64,000 nt of DNA, from contig CAKOND010000005.1 in the NCBI GenBank assembly GCA_934096945.1, forward strand, positions 1-64,000, written 5' to 3'. Source of the stretch: an uncultured Bacilli bacterium. GTDB lineage: Bacteria > Bacillota_I > Bacilli_A > RF39 > UBA660. This document shows positions 52,917-62,129 of this stretch, in pieces (positions within the stretch are counted from its first letter, which is position 1; every line of letters starts with the position of its first letter). A program made the translations under genes and the position numbers. Below the pieces are notes generated by a model. The model made no database searches and had not been told where the DNA came from. It saw nothing but the letters and a program-made list of their open reading frames with translations.

Positions 52917-53579
52917 TTATTTACTACTTTTAAAATTTTGATACCAATCATTTAGTTTATCTTTAGTACTTGAAAATAGTATTGATCCTGAATTTTTCAC
53001 TAAATTAAAAGTACTTTCACTGAACTTCGCAAGTTCATCTTTAGCATATATAATTGAATTATAATTTTCTTCCCCTAGTTTTTCTTTAGCAAATTCATTT
53101 AAATTATTTGCTCCATTTGCAATAATTTCACTAGCTTTTTTATAAGCATTACTGGTTTTACTAGATATTTCTTCTTTATATCCTGGGGCTTTATTTTCAA
53201 GATGCATATCTATTTTACTAGCAAGTTCTAAAATTTTTTCTTTACCACTTGTTGTAAGCTTATCAAAAGTAACATTTTTTATGGTACCATTAAAAAACAA
53301 AAAATCTACGATTGTTATAAATGTTTCTTTGGCTTTATCACTAAAATTAGGCAAATTTGCTTCTTTTTCTATACTATCTAAAGTATTATTTAGCTCATTT
53401 ATTACTAATAAATCATTATCACTATATGATGTACTTTCTTCTTTAGGCATTATTCTTTCTGTCTTTTCTTCATTACTTTTAAATATTACATCTTTTTTAG
53501 TATAAACAATGCCTATTAAAATACCCATGATTAGAAATGTAATACCCACTCCTACAGTTATTAATGTGCTTTTTTTCAT
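52917..53579 (-). CDS. Unknown membrane-anchored protein, 220 aa
   Basis: One N-terminal membrane helix (about 6-27, VGVGITFLIMGILIGIVYT) and a long, mostly helical outside part (LLVINELNNTLDSIEKEA onward). It resembles predicted envelope proteins of tail-anchored coiled type; no family recognised. It lies 12 bases after the racemase-like gene, probably in one operon. Confidence 0.65.
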   Translation of the reverse strand: MKKSTLITVGVGITFLIMGILIGIVYTKKDVIFKSNEEKTERIMPKEESTSYSDNDLLVINELNNTLDSIEKEANLPNFSDKAKETFITIVDFLFFNGTIKNVTFDKLTTSGKEKILELASKIDMHLENKAPGYKEEISSKTSNAYKKASEIIANGANNLNEFAKEKLGEENYNSIIYAKDELAKFSESTFNLVKNSGSILFSSTKDKLNDWYQNFKSSK

Positions 53580-53591
53580 ATATTTACCTTT

Positions 53592-54734
53592 CTATAATAA
53601 ATTGTCATCAGTTTTTTCTTCATTAATATATTTTTTAGTTAAATTTCTATTTAAAATACTCATTAAATAATATCTATTAGTATGTAAATTTGTTAAAAAG
53701 TCATAAATATCTCTTTCTTCATTTAAAATATATACTCGATCTTTAATAAATACTTTTTCGTCTACTTTTACATATAATTTGTCTATATCATCTGAAAGTA
53801 TTTCTCTTTTGTACTTGTTTATTCCCACGAACTTTATTGATTTTGTTATTCCATCTTTATGCCCGATTGGTACCAAAGCTACATACATATCCTCTTTAGC
53901 TACATAACTTCGCCCTATTATTTTACCTTTAGGTACTTTTTTTATTTCCATTACTTCACTTGTAATATTAAATATTAATTCTAAGTCTATATTAGGAAAC
54001 TCTAATACGCCATATTCTTTTTCTATTTTCCTAATCCTTCCTTTTGTAAATATATCATCATTTACATTCTCTTCAATACCTAAGATGGATAAATCAAATC
54101 TAATACCATTTACATATTTAATTTTGTTATGATACATGATTGGTTCATTTAAATGAATAATTAAATCATCATTTGCAAAAGATTTAACTATTTTTAGAAA
54201 ATTATTAACCTGTTCATAATAATATGCATCTTCAATACCAAAAGTAGTTATATCAGAATATAATCCTACTAATTTTAAATGCTTAGTTTCATTTATTTTA
54301 TTAATAATGTATTCTAAATCACTTTTTTTATTTATTCCTTGTAAATTAGAGCCATTATCAATTAATACTTCAACATTTAAGTCATCTTTTAATTCTAAAT
54401 TACATAATATATCAATATATTTTTTGTTATAAATTGTAATGGTTATATTATTATTTATACAATCATATATTTCATCCATTGTTACATAATAACTTGCTAA
54501 AATACCAACATCTTTATTAAGTTTTCTTACCTTTAGAGCTTCTTTTAAAGATCCTACAAGTAAATAATTTATGCCATATTTAGCGAGTGTATTTACAATA
54601 CCAAATCCCATGCCATGGGCATTATCTTTTAAATCTACTATTTTATATTTATAATCATCATAACTTTTAACAATTTTTTTGATATTTTCTTTTAATTTTT
54701 TTAAATCTATTTCTAAAATCGTTTCATACTTCAT
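53592..54734 (-). CDS. Alanine racemase-fold protein with altered active site
   Basis: 380 residues in the fold-type III PLP pattern: an N-terminal barrel and a C-terminal beta domain. The PLP Lys is probably Lys36 in VDLKDNAHGMG, where racemases have VxKANAYGHG. The second-subunit Tyr of GYADG is His in GHKDG (291-295). The barrel keeps VLIDNGSNLQGI and YVNGIRFDLSILG. Loss of the catalytic Tyr suggests a changed reaction or no racemisation. ATG 54734 is preceded by GAGGTAAAAAAT. Confidence 0.65.
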   Translation of the reverse strand: MKYETILEIDLKKLKENIKKIVKSYDDYKYKIVDLKDNAHGMGFGIVNTLAKYGINYLLVGSLKEALKVRKLNKDVGILASYYVTMDEIYDCINNNITITIYNKKYIDILCNLELKDDLNVEVLIDNGSNLQGINKKSDLEYIINKINETKHLKLVGLYSDITTFGIEDAYYYEQVNNFLKIVKSFANDDLIIHLNEPIMYHNKIKYVNGIRFDLSILGIEENVNDDIFTKGRIRKIEKEYGVLEFPNIDLELIFNITSEVMEIKKVPKGKIIGRSYVAKEDMYVALVPIGHKDGITKSIKFVGINKYKREILSDDIDKLYVKVDEKVFIKDRVYILNEERDIYDFLTNLHTNRYYLMSILNRNLTKKYINEEKTDDNLL

Positions 54735-54818
54735 ATTTTTTACCTCGTAAAATTATTATAAAGTATAGACTAAAATTTTGCAATATGATAAAATTATTTT
54801 ACCAAGAGAATAAAATGG

Positions 54819-56171
54819 ATGAAACCAGATGAATTTCAATTAAAAGCTATAAAATGTGATAATAATGTTTTACTTATTGCAGGTGCGGGAGCAGGTAAAA
54901 CCTATACAATTACGGAAAAAATAAAATATTTAGTTCAAGAAAAGAACTTAAAAGAAGATGAAATTTTAGTAATTTCATTTACAAATAAAAGTGTAAATGA
55001 TCTAGTGAAGAAAATAAATTATAATGTAAATATTATGACTTTCCATAAACTGGCAATGAGTATCTTAGATGAATTTAAGGTAAATTATAAATTAGTAAGT
55101 GATTCTTATTTAGAATTTGTTACTAATGAATATTTTAAATCACTACAAAATAAAGAAAACATTGATGAAATACTTAAATATTTTAAAAAATATAATTATG
55201 ATGATTTTTTAAATAGTTATGATTATAAAGAACTAAAGATGCTTATAATAAATTTAATTAAAATATTTAAAACTAATAATAAAACTAAAGATGATTTTAA
55301 AAAATTATTTAAAATTGATTCTTTTTTAAGTAAATATACTTATATTATTAAATGTTTTTATGAAAATGATTTAGCATCTAGTAACTCTTTTGATTTTGAT
55401 GATTTAATAATAAAAGCAACTCATGTTTTAAATAAGACTACTAAATATAAATATATTATTGTAGATGAATTTCAAGATACATCAAATATAAGATTTAATC
55501 TAATAAATAAAATTAGAGTTTTAAATAATGCTACTTTATTTTGTGTTGGAGATGATTATCAATCTATATATCACTTTTCTGGTTGTAATTTAAATATTTT
55601 CTTAAATTTTACTAAATTAATTCCAAACTCTGTTATTTTAAAACTAAAGTACACTTACCGTAATAGTATAGAGCTTATAAGTGTTAGTTCAAGATTTGTT
55701 ATGAAAAATAATTCCCAGATAAAAAAAGAATTATTAAGTAATAAACATTTAGATAGACCTGTAGAATTTATTTATTATTTAAACCCTAAAAGAGCATTTA
55801 TAAAGATTTATAATAAACTTAAAATGAAGGGAGAATTACTTGTTTTAGGTAGAAATAATTTTGATATAAAAACTTTTAGCCAGGAAGAAATACCAGAGTT
55901 TATGAGTGTTCATTCTTCAAAAGGCTTAGAAAGTGATAATGTGATACTTTTAAATATGACTGATGGTATGTATGGGTTTCCTAATAAAATAATTAATTCT
56001 AAATTACTTGAAGAATTGCACCCATCTGATAAAAGTTTTTTATATGCAGAAGAACGTAGACTTTTTTATGTTGCTTTAACTAGGACTAAAAACAAAGTTT
56101 ATATTTTAGTTCCAATTTTTAAAAAGTCGTCTTTTATAAAAGAACTTAAAAATTTGACAAAAGCCATATAA
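54819..56171 (+). CDS. Small UvrD/Rep-family (SF1A) helicase
   Basis: 450 residues, against 650-750 for UvrD/PcrA. Motif Ia-Walker A is AGAGAGKTYTI (21-31), motif II VDEFQDTS, motif III VGDDYQSIYHFSG, motif V HSSKGLESDNV and motif VI VALTRTKNKVYI. The 1B and 2B insertions are short or absent, so this is a minimal helicase that could act in repair or defence. It is transcribed away from the racemase-like gene and carries the next promoter in its 3' end. Confidence 0.85.
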   Translation: MKPDEFQLKAIKCDNNVLLIAGAGAGKTYTITEKIKYLVQEKNLKEDEILVISFTNKSVNDLVKKINYNVNIMTFHKLAMSILDEFKVNYKLVSDSYLEFVTNEYFKSLQNKENIDEILKYFKKYNYDDFLNSYDYKELKMLIINLIKIFKTNNKTKDDFKKLFKIDSFLSKYTYIIKCFYENDLASSNSFDFDDLIIKATHVLNKTTKYKYIIVDEFQDTSNIRFNLINKIRVLNNATLFCVGDDYQSIYHFSGCNLNIFLNFTKLIPNSVILKLKYTYRNSIELISVSSRFVMKNNSQIKKELLSNKHLDRPVEFIYYLNPKRAFIKIYNKLKMKGELLVLGRNNFDIKTFSQEEIPEFMSVHSSKGLESDNVILLNMTDGMYGFPNKIINSKLLEELHPSDKSFLYAEERRLFYVALTRTKNKVYILVPIFKKSSFIKELKNLTKAI

Positions 56172-56182
56172 TAGCGTATAAT
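56154..56182 (+). promoter_or_regulatory. Consensus promoter of the kinase-like gene pair
   Basis: Exact TTGACA (56154-56159), 17 bases, TATAAT (56177-56182), overlapping the helicase stop codon region. Confidence 0.85.
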
Positions 56183-56210
56183 AACTCATACACAAAGGGG
56201 TGTTTTGGTC

Positions 56211-56867
56211 ATGTATTTTATTGGGTGTACTAAAGATAGTTTTACGCCAGAAATCGTTTTGGGTTCTGGGTGTGAAGGAAAAGTTTATTATAATCAAAAA
56301 ACTCAAGAAGCAGTTAAGATACATTATGATAATATAGGTAAAGAATCATTAAGTGAAGAGGATGCTTTAAAGTTATGTGATATTTCTACTTCAAATATTT
56401 TACTTCCTAGAAGACTTATTTATGATGAAAATGGTGTTTTTTTAGGTTATACAACTAATTTTGTACCAAAATATAAACATGTTGAAGAACTAGATGTAGA
56501 GCATTATACTGTAGATTATTTAATTAATATTTTATCTAAGCTATACAAAGATGCACAATTAATGAGTGAAAAGGGCTTAGTTTTAAGTGATCTACTATCA
56601 GATGGAAATTATATATTTAATGGTAGTTATTATTTAACTGATCCAGGATTTTATCATTTTGTTGAAAAAGATATGAAGACAATTTTAATAGAAAATATAA
56701 GAAAATTAAATGCGTTTTTGGATGCTACAGTTTTTTGGTGTAGGATAAACAATTTGCAGGAAGAACTTTTAAGAAGAAATGCTACTTATACTATTTGTGA
56801 TTATTTAAAAGATGAAGGCCAAAAAGATGAGACTTTAAATAGTTTGGTTAGAAGAAAGGTTTTATAA
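56211..56867 (+). CDS. Small protein-kinase-fold protein, copy 1
   Basis: 218 residues from ATG 56211, 8 bases after AAAGGGGTG. The small lobe has a glycine loop LGSGCEGKVYY (17-27) and the ATP Lys in EAVKIHY (Lys36). The large lobe keeps a catalytic-loop Asp and Asn (LSDLLSDGNYIF, Asp127 and Asn133) and DPG at 144-146 in place of DFG. It is shorter than protein kinases and lacks the substrate helices. It is a paralogue of the next gene and of the fragment at 61833-62120. Target unknown; small-molecule or protein phosphorylation are both open. Confidence 0.65.
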   Translation: MYFIGCTKDSFTPEIVLGSGCEGKVYYNQKTQEAVKIHYDNIGKESLSEEDALKLCDISTSNILLPRRLIYDENGVFLGYTTNFVPKYKHVEELDVEHYTVDYLINILSKLYKDAQLMSEKGLVLSDLLSDGNYIFNGSYYLTDPGFYHFVEKDMKTILIENIRKLNAFLDATVFWCRINNLQEELLRRNATYTICDYLKDEGQKDETLNSLVRRKVL

Positions 56868-57526
56868 TGACATATTATGTTGGCTTAGAAAAGGAAGAAT
56901 TTATACCTAATATTTATATTGGGGCTGGAAGTGAAGGAATAGTTTATTATAATCCAAAAACTCAGGAAGCAATCAAGATATTTTATCTTTTTAATGGATA
57001 TGATGCAAACATGGATGAAATGGAAGCTTTAAAAATGAGTAAGATAGAAACAAAATATATTTTACTTCCAAGAAGGTTAGTATATGATGAACGTGGCATT
57101 TTTATGGGGTACACTACTCCTTTTATAAGAAAATCTTGGAATATGAAAGAAGAAGCTTTACTTAATTATCCTAGTGTATTATTAAGATATTTGTTGGCAA
57201 AACTATATAAAGACACTGAAATAATAAGTAAGCACAAATTAATTATTAATGATATATTAAATAAACCGGACAATTATATTTTTAATGGATCATTTTATTT
57301 AGTTGATCCGGGATATTATTACTTTTGTGGTAATTCTGAAGAAATTGTTAAAATAACAAATTTTAAAAGAATAAATAATTTTCTTTGCGAAACTGTTTTA
57401 AATTCTATAATTCCTGATTTATCCAAAGAATTAAGTGAAAGAGGTTTAACTTATACTTTATGTGATTACTTAAAAGATGAAGTAAGACCTAATGAAACAT
57501 TGATGAATTTAGTAAGAAGAAAGTAA
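56867..57526 (+). CDS. Small protein-kinase-fold protein, copy 2
   Basis: 219 residues. TAATG overlap with copy 1 means they are translated together, perhaps forming a heterodimer. The glycine loop is IGAGSEGIVYY, the Lys is in EAIKIFY, LLPRRLVYDERG is shared with copy 1, the catalytic-loop region is IINDILNKPDNYIF and the metal motif is VDPGYY. The C-termini of both copies end in a conserved CDYLKDE...ETL.LVRRK block. Confidence 0.65.
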   Translation: MTYYVGLEKEEFIPNIYIGAGSEGIVYYNPKTQEAIKIFYLFNGYDANMDEMEALKMSKIETKYILLPRRLVYDERGIFMGYTTPFIRKSWNMKEEALLNYPSVLLRYLLAKLYKDTEIISKHKLIINDILNKPDNYIFNGSFYLVDPGYYYFCGNSEEIVKITNFKRINNFLCETVLNSIIPDLSKELSERGLTYTLCDYLKDEVRPNETLMNLVRRK

Positions 57527-57541
57527 TAAAACTATACATTA

Positions 57542-57567
57542 AAAAGCATGATTAAGATGCTTTTTTG
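57542..57567 (+). terminator. Terminator of the kinase-like pair
   Basis: AAAAGCAT-GATTAAG-ATGCTTTT stem followed by further T. Confidence 0.8.
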
Positions 57568-57590
57568 TTTTATTTAAGCAAGAATTAAGC

Positions 57591-57632
57591 AAAATGAAAA
57601 GAACTCACATGAGCAAGTTCTTTTCATTTTTT
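57591..57632. terminator. Bidirectional hairpin after pnp
   Basis: AAATGAAAAGAACT and AGTTCTTTTCATTT, 14-bp stem with a 10-base loop, with T-rich ends on both strands. It separates pnp (minus) from the kinase-like pair (plus). Confidence 0.75.
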
Positions 57633-57639
57633 ATAAAAA

Positions 57640-59802
57640 TTAGTCTTTATTTTTAGAATTTTCTTTCTTTTCTGGTTGGGGTAAACATTCTTTACGAGAT
57701 AGATTTAATCTTCCTCGATTGTCGTATCCAAGTGATTTAACCATAATTTCATCACCAACAGATACAATATCTTTTGGTTTATCTACTCTTTCCCAAGCAA
57801 GTTGAGATACGTGTACTAAACCTTCACATCCTGGCCAAAGTTCTACGAAGCAACCAAAGTCTTCAACTTTTGTGACTTTACCAGTATATACTTTTCCTTC
57901 TTCAACTTCACGAATAACATCAAGTATCATTTGTTTAGTTTTAGCAATTATATCTTTATCAGTATGGTAAATTATTACTCTTCCATCATCTTCAAGATCA
58001 ACTTTTACAGCATCTTTATCATTAACTGTGGCAACATTTGAAGCTTCAAGAATAATTTTGGTAATCATTTCTCCACCTTTACCAATAATATCTCTAATCT
58101 TTTCTGGATCAACATTAAATGTTTCTATCTTAGGTGCATACTTACTTACTTCTTTACGTGGCTCAGGAATTGTATTTTCCATAACATCTAAAATTTCCAT
58201 ACGAGCTTTTTTTGCTTGAGCTAGAGCTTCACCAAGAATTTCTTTTGTTACACCCTTAATTTTAATATCCATTTGAAGGGCTGTAATGCCTTCGCGAGTA
58301 CCTGCAACTTTAAAGTCCATATCTCCCATATGATCTTCAAGACCTTGAATATCAGTAAGAATTGTATATTTACTTCCATCTGGACTAGTAATAAGTCCCA
58401 TAGCAATACCTGCAACTGGAGCTTTAATTGGTACACCTGCAGCCATTAAGCTTAAGCATCCAGAACAAATTGTTGCTTGGCTAGATGATCCATTACTTTC
58501 TAAAACTTCACTAACAACACGAATTGTGTAAGGAAATTCTTCTTCAGATGGTATAACTTGAGCAAGTGCTCTTTCACCTAAAGCACCATGGCCAATTTCT
58601 CTTCTTCCCGGAGATCCATATCTTCCAACTTCACCAACAGAAAATTGTGGGAAGTTATAATGAAGCATGAATCTTTTTGTATCTTCAATACCAAGACCAT
58701 CAAGTATTTGATGTTCACCTAAAGCACCAAGTGTTGTTGTTGCAAGTACTTGAGTTTCTCCTCTTGAGAATAGGGCTGAACCATGAGTTCTTGCAAGTAA
58801 ATCAACGCCTGCATAAAGTGGTCTAATTTCATCCATGCCTCTACCATCTGGTCTAATATGTTCATCAGTAATAAGGCGACGAACTTCTCCACCTTCAATT
58901 AAATGAAGTACTTTAGATACTTGTGCCATCTTATTATTTTTATTCTCATCTTCAGCATAAACTTCTTCAAAATGAGCCATTGTATTTTCTTTAACTTCAT
59001 CTATTTTAGCATATTTTTCTAACTTATCTTTAATTTGAATAGCTGCAAGCATATCTGCTGTTGCAAAGTCCCTAACTGCACTTTCAATTTCTGAATCTAT
59101 TTCAGCTTTAGGTAGTTCTACCTTTTCTACACCTATTTCATCAATAATACTTTGTTCAAATTCACATAATTTTTTTATATTTTCATGAGCAAACATTAAG
59201 GCATCAAGCATTAATTCTTCACTAACTTCTTTAGAACCAGCTTCAACCATGCATATTGCATCTTTAGTACCCGCAACTGTTAAATGTAGTGTGCTTACTT
59301 CATTTTGTTCAGCTGTTGGATTAATAACAAATTTACCATCAATTAAACCAACGATAACACCTGCAACAGGTCCATCAAATGGAATATTTGATATACCTAA
59401 ACATAAAGATGAACCAAGAAGTGCAGCCATTTCTGGTGAATTATCTTGATCAACAGATAGAACTGTATTAATAACTTGAATTTCATTTCTTAAATTTTCA
59501 TCAAACATCGGTCTAATTGGTCTATCAATAAGTCTTGCCGCAAGTGTTGCAGCATCACTAGGTCTTCCTTCTCTTTTAATAAATCCTCCAGGAATTTTAC
59601 CTACTGAATATAATCTTTCTTGATATAAAACTTGAAGCGGAAAGAAATCTTGTGAAACTGGTGTTTTTCCCATTACACAAACAGATAATACTGCTGTATC
59701 CCCATATCTTACTAGTACTGCTCCATTTGTTTGTTTAGCTAGTTCTCCAGCTTCTACTACAAGTTCTCTTCCATCAAAATCTAATTTAAATACTTTCTTC
59801 AT
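57640..59802 (-). CDS. pnp: Polyribonucleotide nucleotidyltransferase
   Basis: 720 residues from ATG 59802, 5 bases after AAAGGA; the ATG two codons upstream touches that site. Two RNase PH-type domains (about 1-215 and 320-550) are followed by KH ([15 protein letters not shown] near 570) and S1 ([20 protein letters not shown] near 640) domains. A phosphorolytic site is kept in [11 protein letters not shown]. It degrades RNA 3' to 5' with phosphate. Next to rpsO in the usual order. Confidence 0.95.
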   Translation of the reverse strand: MKKVFKLDFDGRELVVEAGELAKQTNGAVLVRYGDTAVLSVCVMGKTPVSQDFFPLQVLYQERLYSVGKIPGGFIKREGRPSDAATLAARLIDRPIRPMFDENLRNEIQVINTVLSVDQDNSPEMAALLGSSLCLGISNIPFDGPVAGVIVGLIDGKFVINPTAEQNEVSTLHLTVAGTKDAICMVEAGSKEVSEELMLDALMFAHENIKKLCEFEQSIIDEIGVEKVELPKAEIDSEIESAVRDFATADMLAAIQIKDKLEKYAKIDEVKENTMAHFEEVYAEDENKNNKMAQVSKVLHLIEGGEVRRLITDEHIRPDGRGMDEIRPLYAGVDLLARTHGSALFSRGETQVLATTTLGALGEHQILDGLGIEDTKRFMLHYNFPQFSVGEVGRYGSPGRREIGHGALGERALAQVIPSEEEFPYTIRVVSEVLESNGSSSQATICSGCLSLMAAGVPIKAPVAGIAMGLITSPDGSKYTILTDIQGLEDHMGDMDFKVAGTREGITALQMDIKIKGVTKEILGEALAQAKKARMEILDVMENTIPEPRKEVSKYAPKIETFNVDPEKIRDIIGKGGEMITKIILEASNVATVNDKDAVKVDLEDDGRVIIYHTDKDIIAKTKQMILDVIREVEEGKVYTGKVTKVEDFGCFVELWPGCEGLVHVSQLAWERVDKPKDIVSVGDEIMVKSLGYDNRGRLNLSRKECLPQPEKKENSKNKD

Positions 59803-59814
59803 ATACATCCTTTC

Positions 59815-59850
59815 TAAAAATAAAAAGACACTAAAAACAAGTGCCCTTTA
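59815..59850 (-). terminator. Terminator of rpsO
   Basis: AAAGGGCACT pairs with AGTGTCTTT (one bulge, one G-U) and is followed by TTATTTTT on the minus strand; pnp follows after it. Confidence 0.65.
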
Positions 59851-59851
59851 A

Positions 59852-60121
59852 TTATTTTCTTAAATTTAATTTCTTAATTACTTCTCTATAACTTACTACA
59901 TCATTTTTCTTTAAGTAGTCAAGTAATTTTTTACGACGACCAACTTTCATAAGTAGACCTCTTTTTGAATGATAATCATGCTTATGTTCTTTTAAATGTT
60001 CAGTTAAGTTATTAATTTCATTTGTAAGAATTGCTATTTGTACTTCTGCACTACCACAATCATTTTCAGATTTAGCAAATTCTTTAATGATTTTTGCTTT
60101 TTCTTCTTTCATTAAAGCCAT
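59852..60121 (-). CDS. rpsO: 30S ribosomal protein S15
   Basis: 89 residues from ATG 60121, the normal length. Recognisable parts are [20 protein letters not shown] and [20 protein letters not shown]. It binds the 16S rRNA central domain early in assembly. A leader of about 80 bases between promoter and start could hold the self-regulating S15 site. Confidence 0.97.
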   Translation of the reverse strand: MALMKEEKAKIIKEFAKSENDCGSAEVQIAILTNEINNLTEHLKEHKHDYHSKRGLLMKVGRRKKLLDYLKKNDVVSYREVIKKLNLRK

Positions 60122-60207
60122 AATATTTTTTCCTCCCACTTTCTTAATTGGTTTAATCATAGTATTGATTTGGAGATATCAAAACCAAGAATAAACTTCA
60201 TATATTT

Positions 60208-60236
60208 ATTATAATTTAAAACTCACTCTTTTGCAA
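60208..60236 (-). promoter_or_regulatory. Promoter of rpsO
   Basis: TTGCAA (60231-60236), 17 bases, TATAAT (60208-60213) on the minus strand, directly after the rplT stop. Confidence 0.7.
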
Positions 60237-60239
60237 GCA

Positions 60240-60791
60240 CTATTTTAAAGATGCAAGTAATTCATCTTTTTTCATTGTTGAAAAGCCTTTTACTCCTTTA
60301 TCTTTAGCAAGTGCTTTTAATTCTGCTAAAGTTTTTGAACTTAAATCTTCAGAAGTTTCTTTTTTCACTTCTTTCTTTTCAGTTTTTACTTCTTTAGTTT
60401 CTGCTTTAACTTCTTTTTTTAAAGCCTTTACTTCACCATTTAAAGCTTTTTTAGCTGTTTCAACTAATGCTGTAAATGATTTAGGATCATCAATTGCCAT
60501 TTCTGATAACATTTTTCTATTAATTTCAATACCAGCTTTTGCAAGTCCATTTATAAATTTAGAATAACTAATTTCATTTTCACGACATGCAGCATTGATT
60601 CTTGTAATCCATAATTTTCTGAAATTTCTCTTATTTTGTCTTCTGTCTCTGAATGCATAAGCACCACTATGGAATACTTGTTCTTGAGCAGTTTTGTAAA
60701 GTCTATGTTTACTTCCAAAATAACCTTTTGCTTCTTTTAAAACTTTTCTTCTTCTATTTTTAGAAACGTTTCCGCCTTTAACTCTTGCCAT
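60240..60791 (-). CDS. rplT: 50S ribosomal protein L20 with a C-terminal SAP/Rho-N-like extension
   Basis: 183 residues, of which the first 115 are ordinary L20 ([40 protein letters not shown]). An added Lys/Glu linker ([20 protein letters not shown]) and a compact end [20 protein letters not shown] with [10 protein letters not shown] follow; this end looks like a SAP or Rho-N-type nucleic-acid-binding helix pair. The extension is in frame with no stop, so it is part of the protein. Confidence 0.9.
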   Translation of the reverse strand: MARVKGGNVSKNRRRKVLKEAKGYFGSKHRLYKTAQEQVFHSGAYAFRDRRQNKRNFRKLWITRINAACRENEISYSKFINGLAKAGIEINRKMLSEMAIDDPKSFTALVETAKKALNGEVKALKKEVKAETKEVKTEKKEVKKETSEDLSSKTLAELKALAKDKGVKGFSTMKKDELLASLK

Positions 60792-60810
60792 TACTTATTC
60801 ACCTCCATGA

Positions 60811-61005
60811 TTAGATAACAGATTTTAATCTGCTACTATCTCCTTTTGCTAGTGTTCCTTTATTTCTTCTTTGTCTTACTGCTTTTGCTGTATCTTTTCC
60901 AGTCTTATGGTTACTTCCTGATTTCATATAAGTTAAAGTACCATTTTTCTTTTTGCTAAACACTTTAGAACTAGACTTATGTGTTTTTTGTTTACTTTTT
61001 GCCAT
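60811..61005 (-). CDS. rpmI: 50S ribosomal protein L35
   Basis: 64 residues, normal length, very basic: MAKSKQKTHKSSSKVFSKKK, SGSNHKTGKDTAKAVRQRR. Follows infC by one base and precedes rplT, the standard operon. Confidence 0.95.
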   Translation of the reverse strand: MAKSKQKTHKSSSKVFSKKKNGTLTYMKSGSNHKTGKDTAKAVRQRRNKGTLAKGDSSRLKSVI

Positions 61006-61006
61006 A

Positions 61007-61549
61007 CTAATTTCCTTCTTTCTTTTTTGGTGCTAAAATCATTGCAATTTGTCTTCCTTCTTGTTTTGGTTCAGTTTCAATTACTGAAACATCACTTAAG
61101 GCATCTGCAAATTTTAGAAGTACATCTCTACCAAGTTCTGGTCTTGCCATTTGACGACCTTTAAAACGGATAAATGCTCTAATTTTATGTCCTTTTTCAA
61201 GATAATCTTTGGCATTTTTTCTTCTGGTTTCAAAGTCTCCAACATCGATAGTTACTGATAAACGATATTCTTTCATCTCTTTATTTGCTTCTCTTGCTTT
61301 CTTTTGACTTTCTTTTAGCTTTTTTTGTTTTTCATAACGGTATTTGTTATAATCCATTATTTTAGCAACAGCAGGAACGCCATTACCATTCATTAAAACT
61401 AAATCAAGTCCAGCATACCCTGCAAGTGTAAGAGCATCTTTACGTTTTTTTAGTCCCATCTTTTCGCCATTTGGCCCAATTACCATCAATTCATCAACTT
61501 TAATATTTTCATTGATTGGCAGTTCATTACTATCTATCTTTGCTATAAT
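61007..61549 (-). CDS. infC: Translation initiation factor IF-3, probable ATT start
   Basis: 180 residues if it starts at ATT 61549, 5 bases after GGAGG. No ATG, GTG or TTG is well placed: a GTG falls inside the ribosome site, and ATGs further up lie in the attenuator. AUU starts are a known feature of infC and allow IF-3 to limit its own translation. The protein has LPINENIKVDELMVIGPNGE, GNGVPAVAKIMDYNKYRYEK and the C-terminal IRFKGRQMARPELG. Confidence 0.93.
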   Translation of the reverse strand: MIAKIDSNELPINENIKVDELMVIGPNGEKMGLKKRKDALTLAGYAGLDLVLMNGNGVPAVAKIMDYNKYRYEKQKKLKESQKKAREANKEMKEYRLSVTIDVGDFETRRKNAKDYLEKGHKIRAFIRFKGRQMARPELGRDVLLKFADALSDVSVIETEPKQEGRQIAMILAPKKKEGN

Positions 61550-61568
61550 AAGCACCTCCAACGTCATT

Positions 61569-61675
61569 AAAAAATGGATACATTTAGTATCCATTCTCCA
61601 AAAGTATATCAAAGTAATTTTAAATACTTAACTGGCATTTACCTATCGCTATTTGCAATCAGGTGGATACTAAAT
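61569..61675 (-). promoter_or_regulatory. Attenuation leader of infC-rpmI-rplT
   Basis: A terminator hairpin (61569-61595: AATGGATAC, loop TAAAT, GTATCCATT, then T) stands right before infC. The upstream segment 61664-61675 is perfectly complementary over 12 bases to 61582-61593, the terminator 5' arm, so an antiterminator is possible. In B. subtilis this operon is controlled by L20 binding to such a leader (known); the same is inferred here. Confidence 0.75.
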
Positions 61676-61703
61676 CTCTTTCCTTTTTTCAAGTAACAAT
61701 GTT

Positions 61704-61732
61704 ATTTTACACCATTATTGTATGTTTGTCAA
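61704..61732 (-). promoter_or_regulatory. Promoter of infC-rpmI-rplT
   Basis: TTGACA (61727-61732), 17 bases, TAAAAT (61704-61709) on the minus strand. Confidence 0.75.
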
Positions 61733-61829
61733 ATATTTTTTATCACTTTTATGGCAATCGTGTGAATAATTTTTGAAAATGTCAGTATATTATTTAAAAT
61801 ACTTTCCTGTATTCAAGGAGGTTTTTTTT

Positions 61830-61916
61830 ATGTTAAACGAATGCGAATTTAAAAAAATTGATATCAAAAGAAATTACAATAAAAGAAGTTATGGAGGCTC
61901 TAAGTTTTTCTGGTAA
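61830..61916 (+). pseudogene. Short 5' fragment of a plus-strand gene
   Basis: AAGGAGG stands 8 bases before ATG 61830, a strong start. The frame reads MLNECEFKKIDIKRNYN and stops at 61916. Shifting one base in the A7 run gives LISKEITIKEVMEALSFSG, which reads more like protein, so it may be a truncated and frameshifted gene. It runs into the truncated kinase-like fragment of the opposite strand. Confidence 0.4.
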
Positions 61917-62120
61917 AACTAATTCCTCTATTTCGGGTAAGTCTATGCTATCCAAAAGAGCATGAATAGTAAATAATTTATTACTAAAATAGCTACCACT
62001 TGTGCTTCTTATCATTTTGATGACTTTATCATCATTTAAAATAATATCTCCTTCAGATGTTGTCCCGCATATGCAAGGCAAATTCAGTATTTCTTCTTGG
62101 GTAAAATTTCTTACTTGCAT
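61833..62120 (-). pseudogene. Truncated kinase-fold gene (small lobe only)
   Basis: About 68 residues match the small lobe of the proteins at 56211-57526: a glycine-type loop CGTTSEGDI, Lys in DKVIKMIRS, and VLPEKL at the same place as LLPRRL. After that the frame becomes antisense of the small plus-strand ORF and stops, so the large lobe is lost, with a junction near 61898. It follows the AbiEii-like gene by 9 bases and has its own ribosome site (AGGAGGTA). Confidence 0.55.
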
Positions 62121-62129
62121 AAATACCTC

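Noticed and set aside
50918..54734. Reverse transcriptase or template repeat of a retroelement close to the surface gene
   Set aside because: No YxDD-type frame and no second GC-rich copy of the variable segment is present in the window.
61550..61612. N-terminal extension of IF-3 with ATG starts
   Set aside because: It would include the attenuator terminator and ribosome site; the ATT start fits family length.
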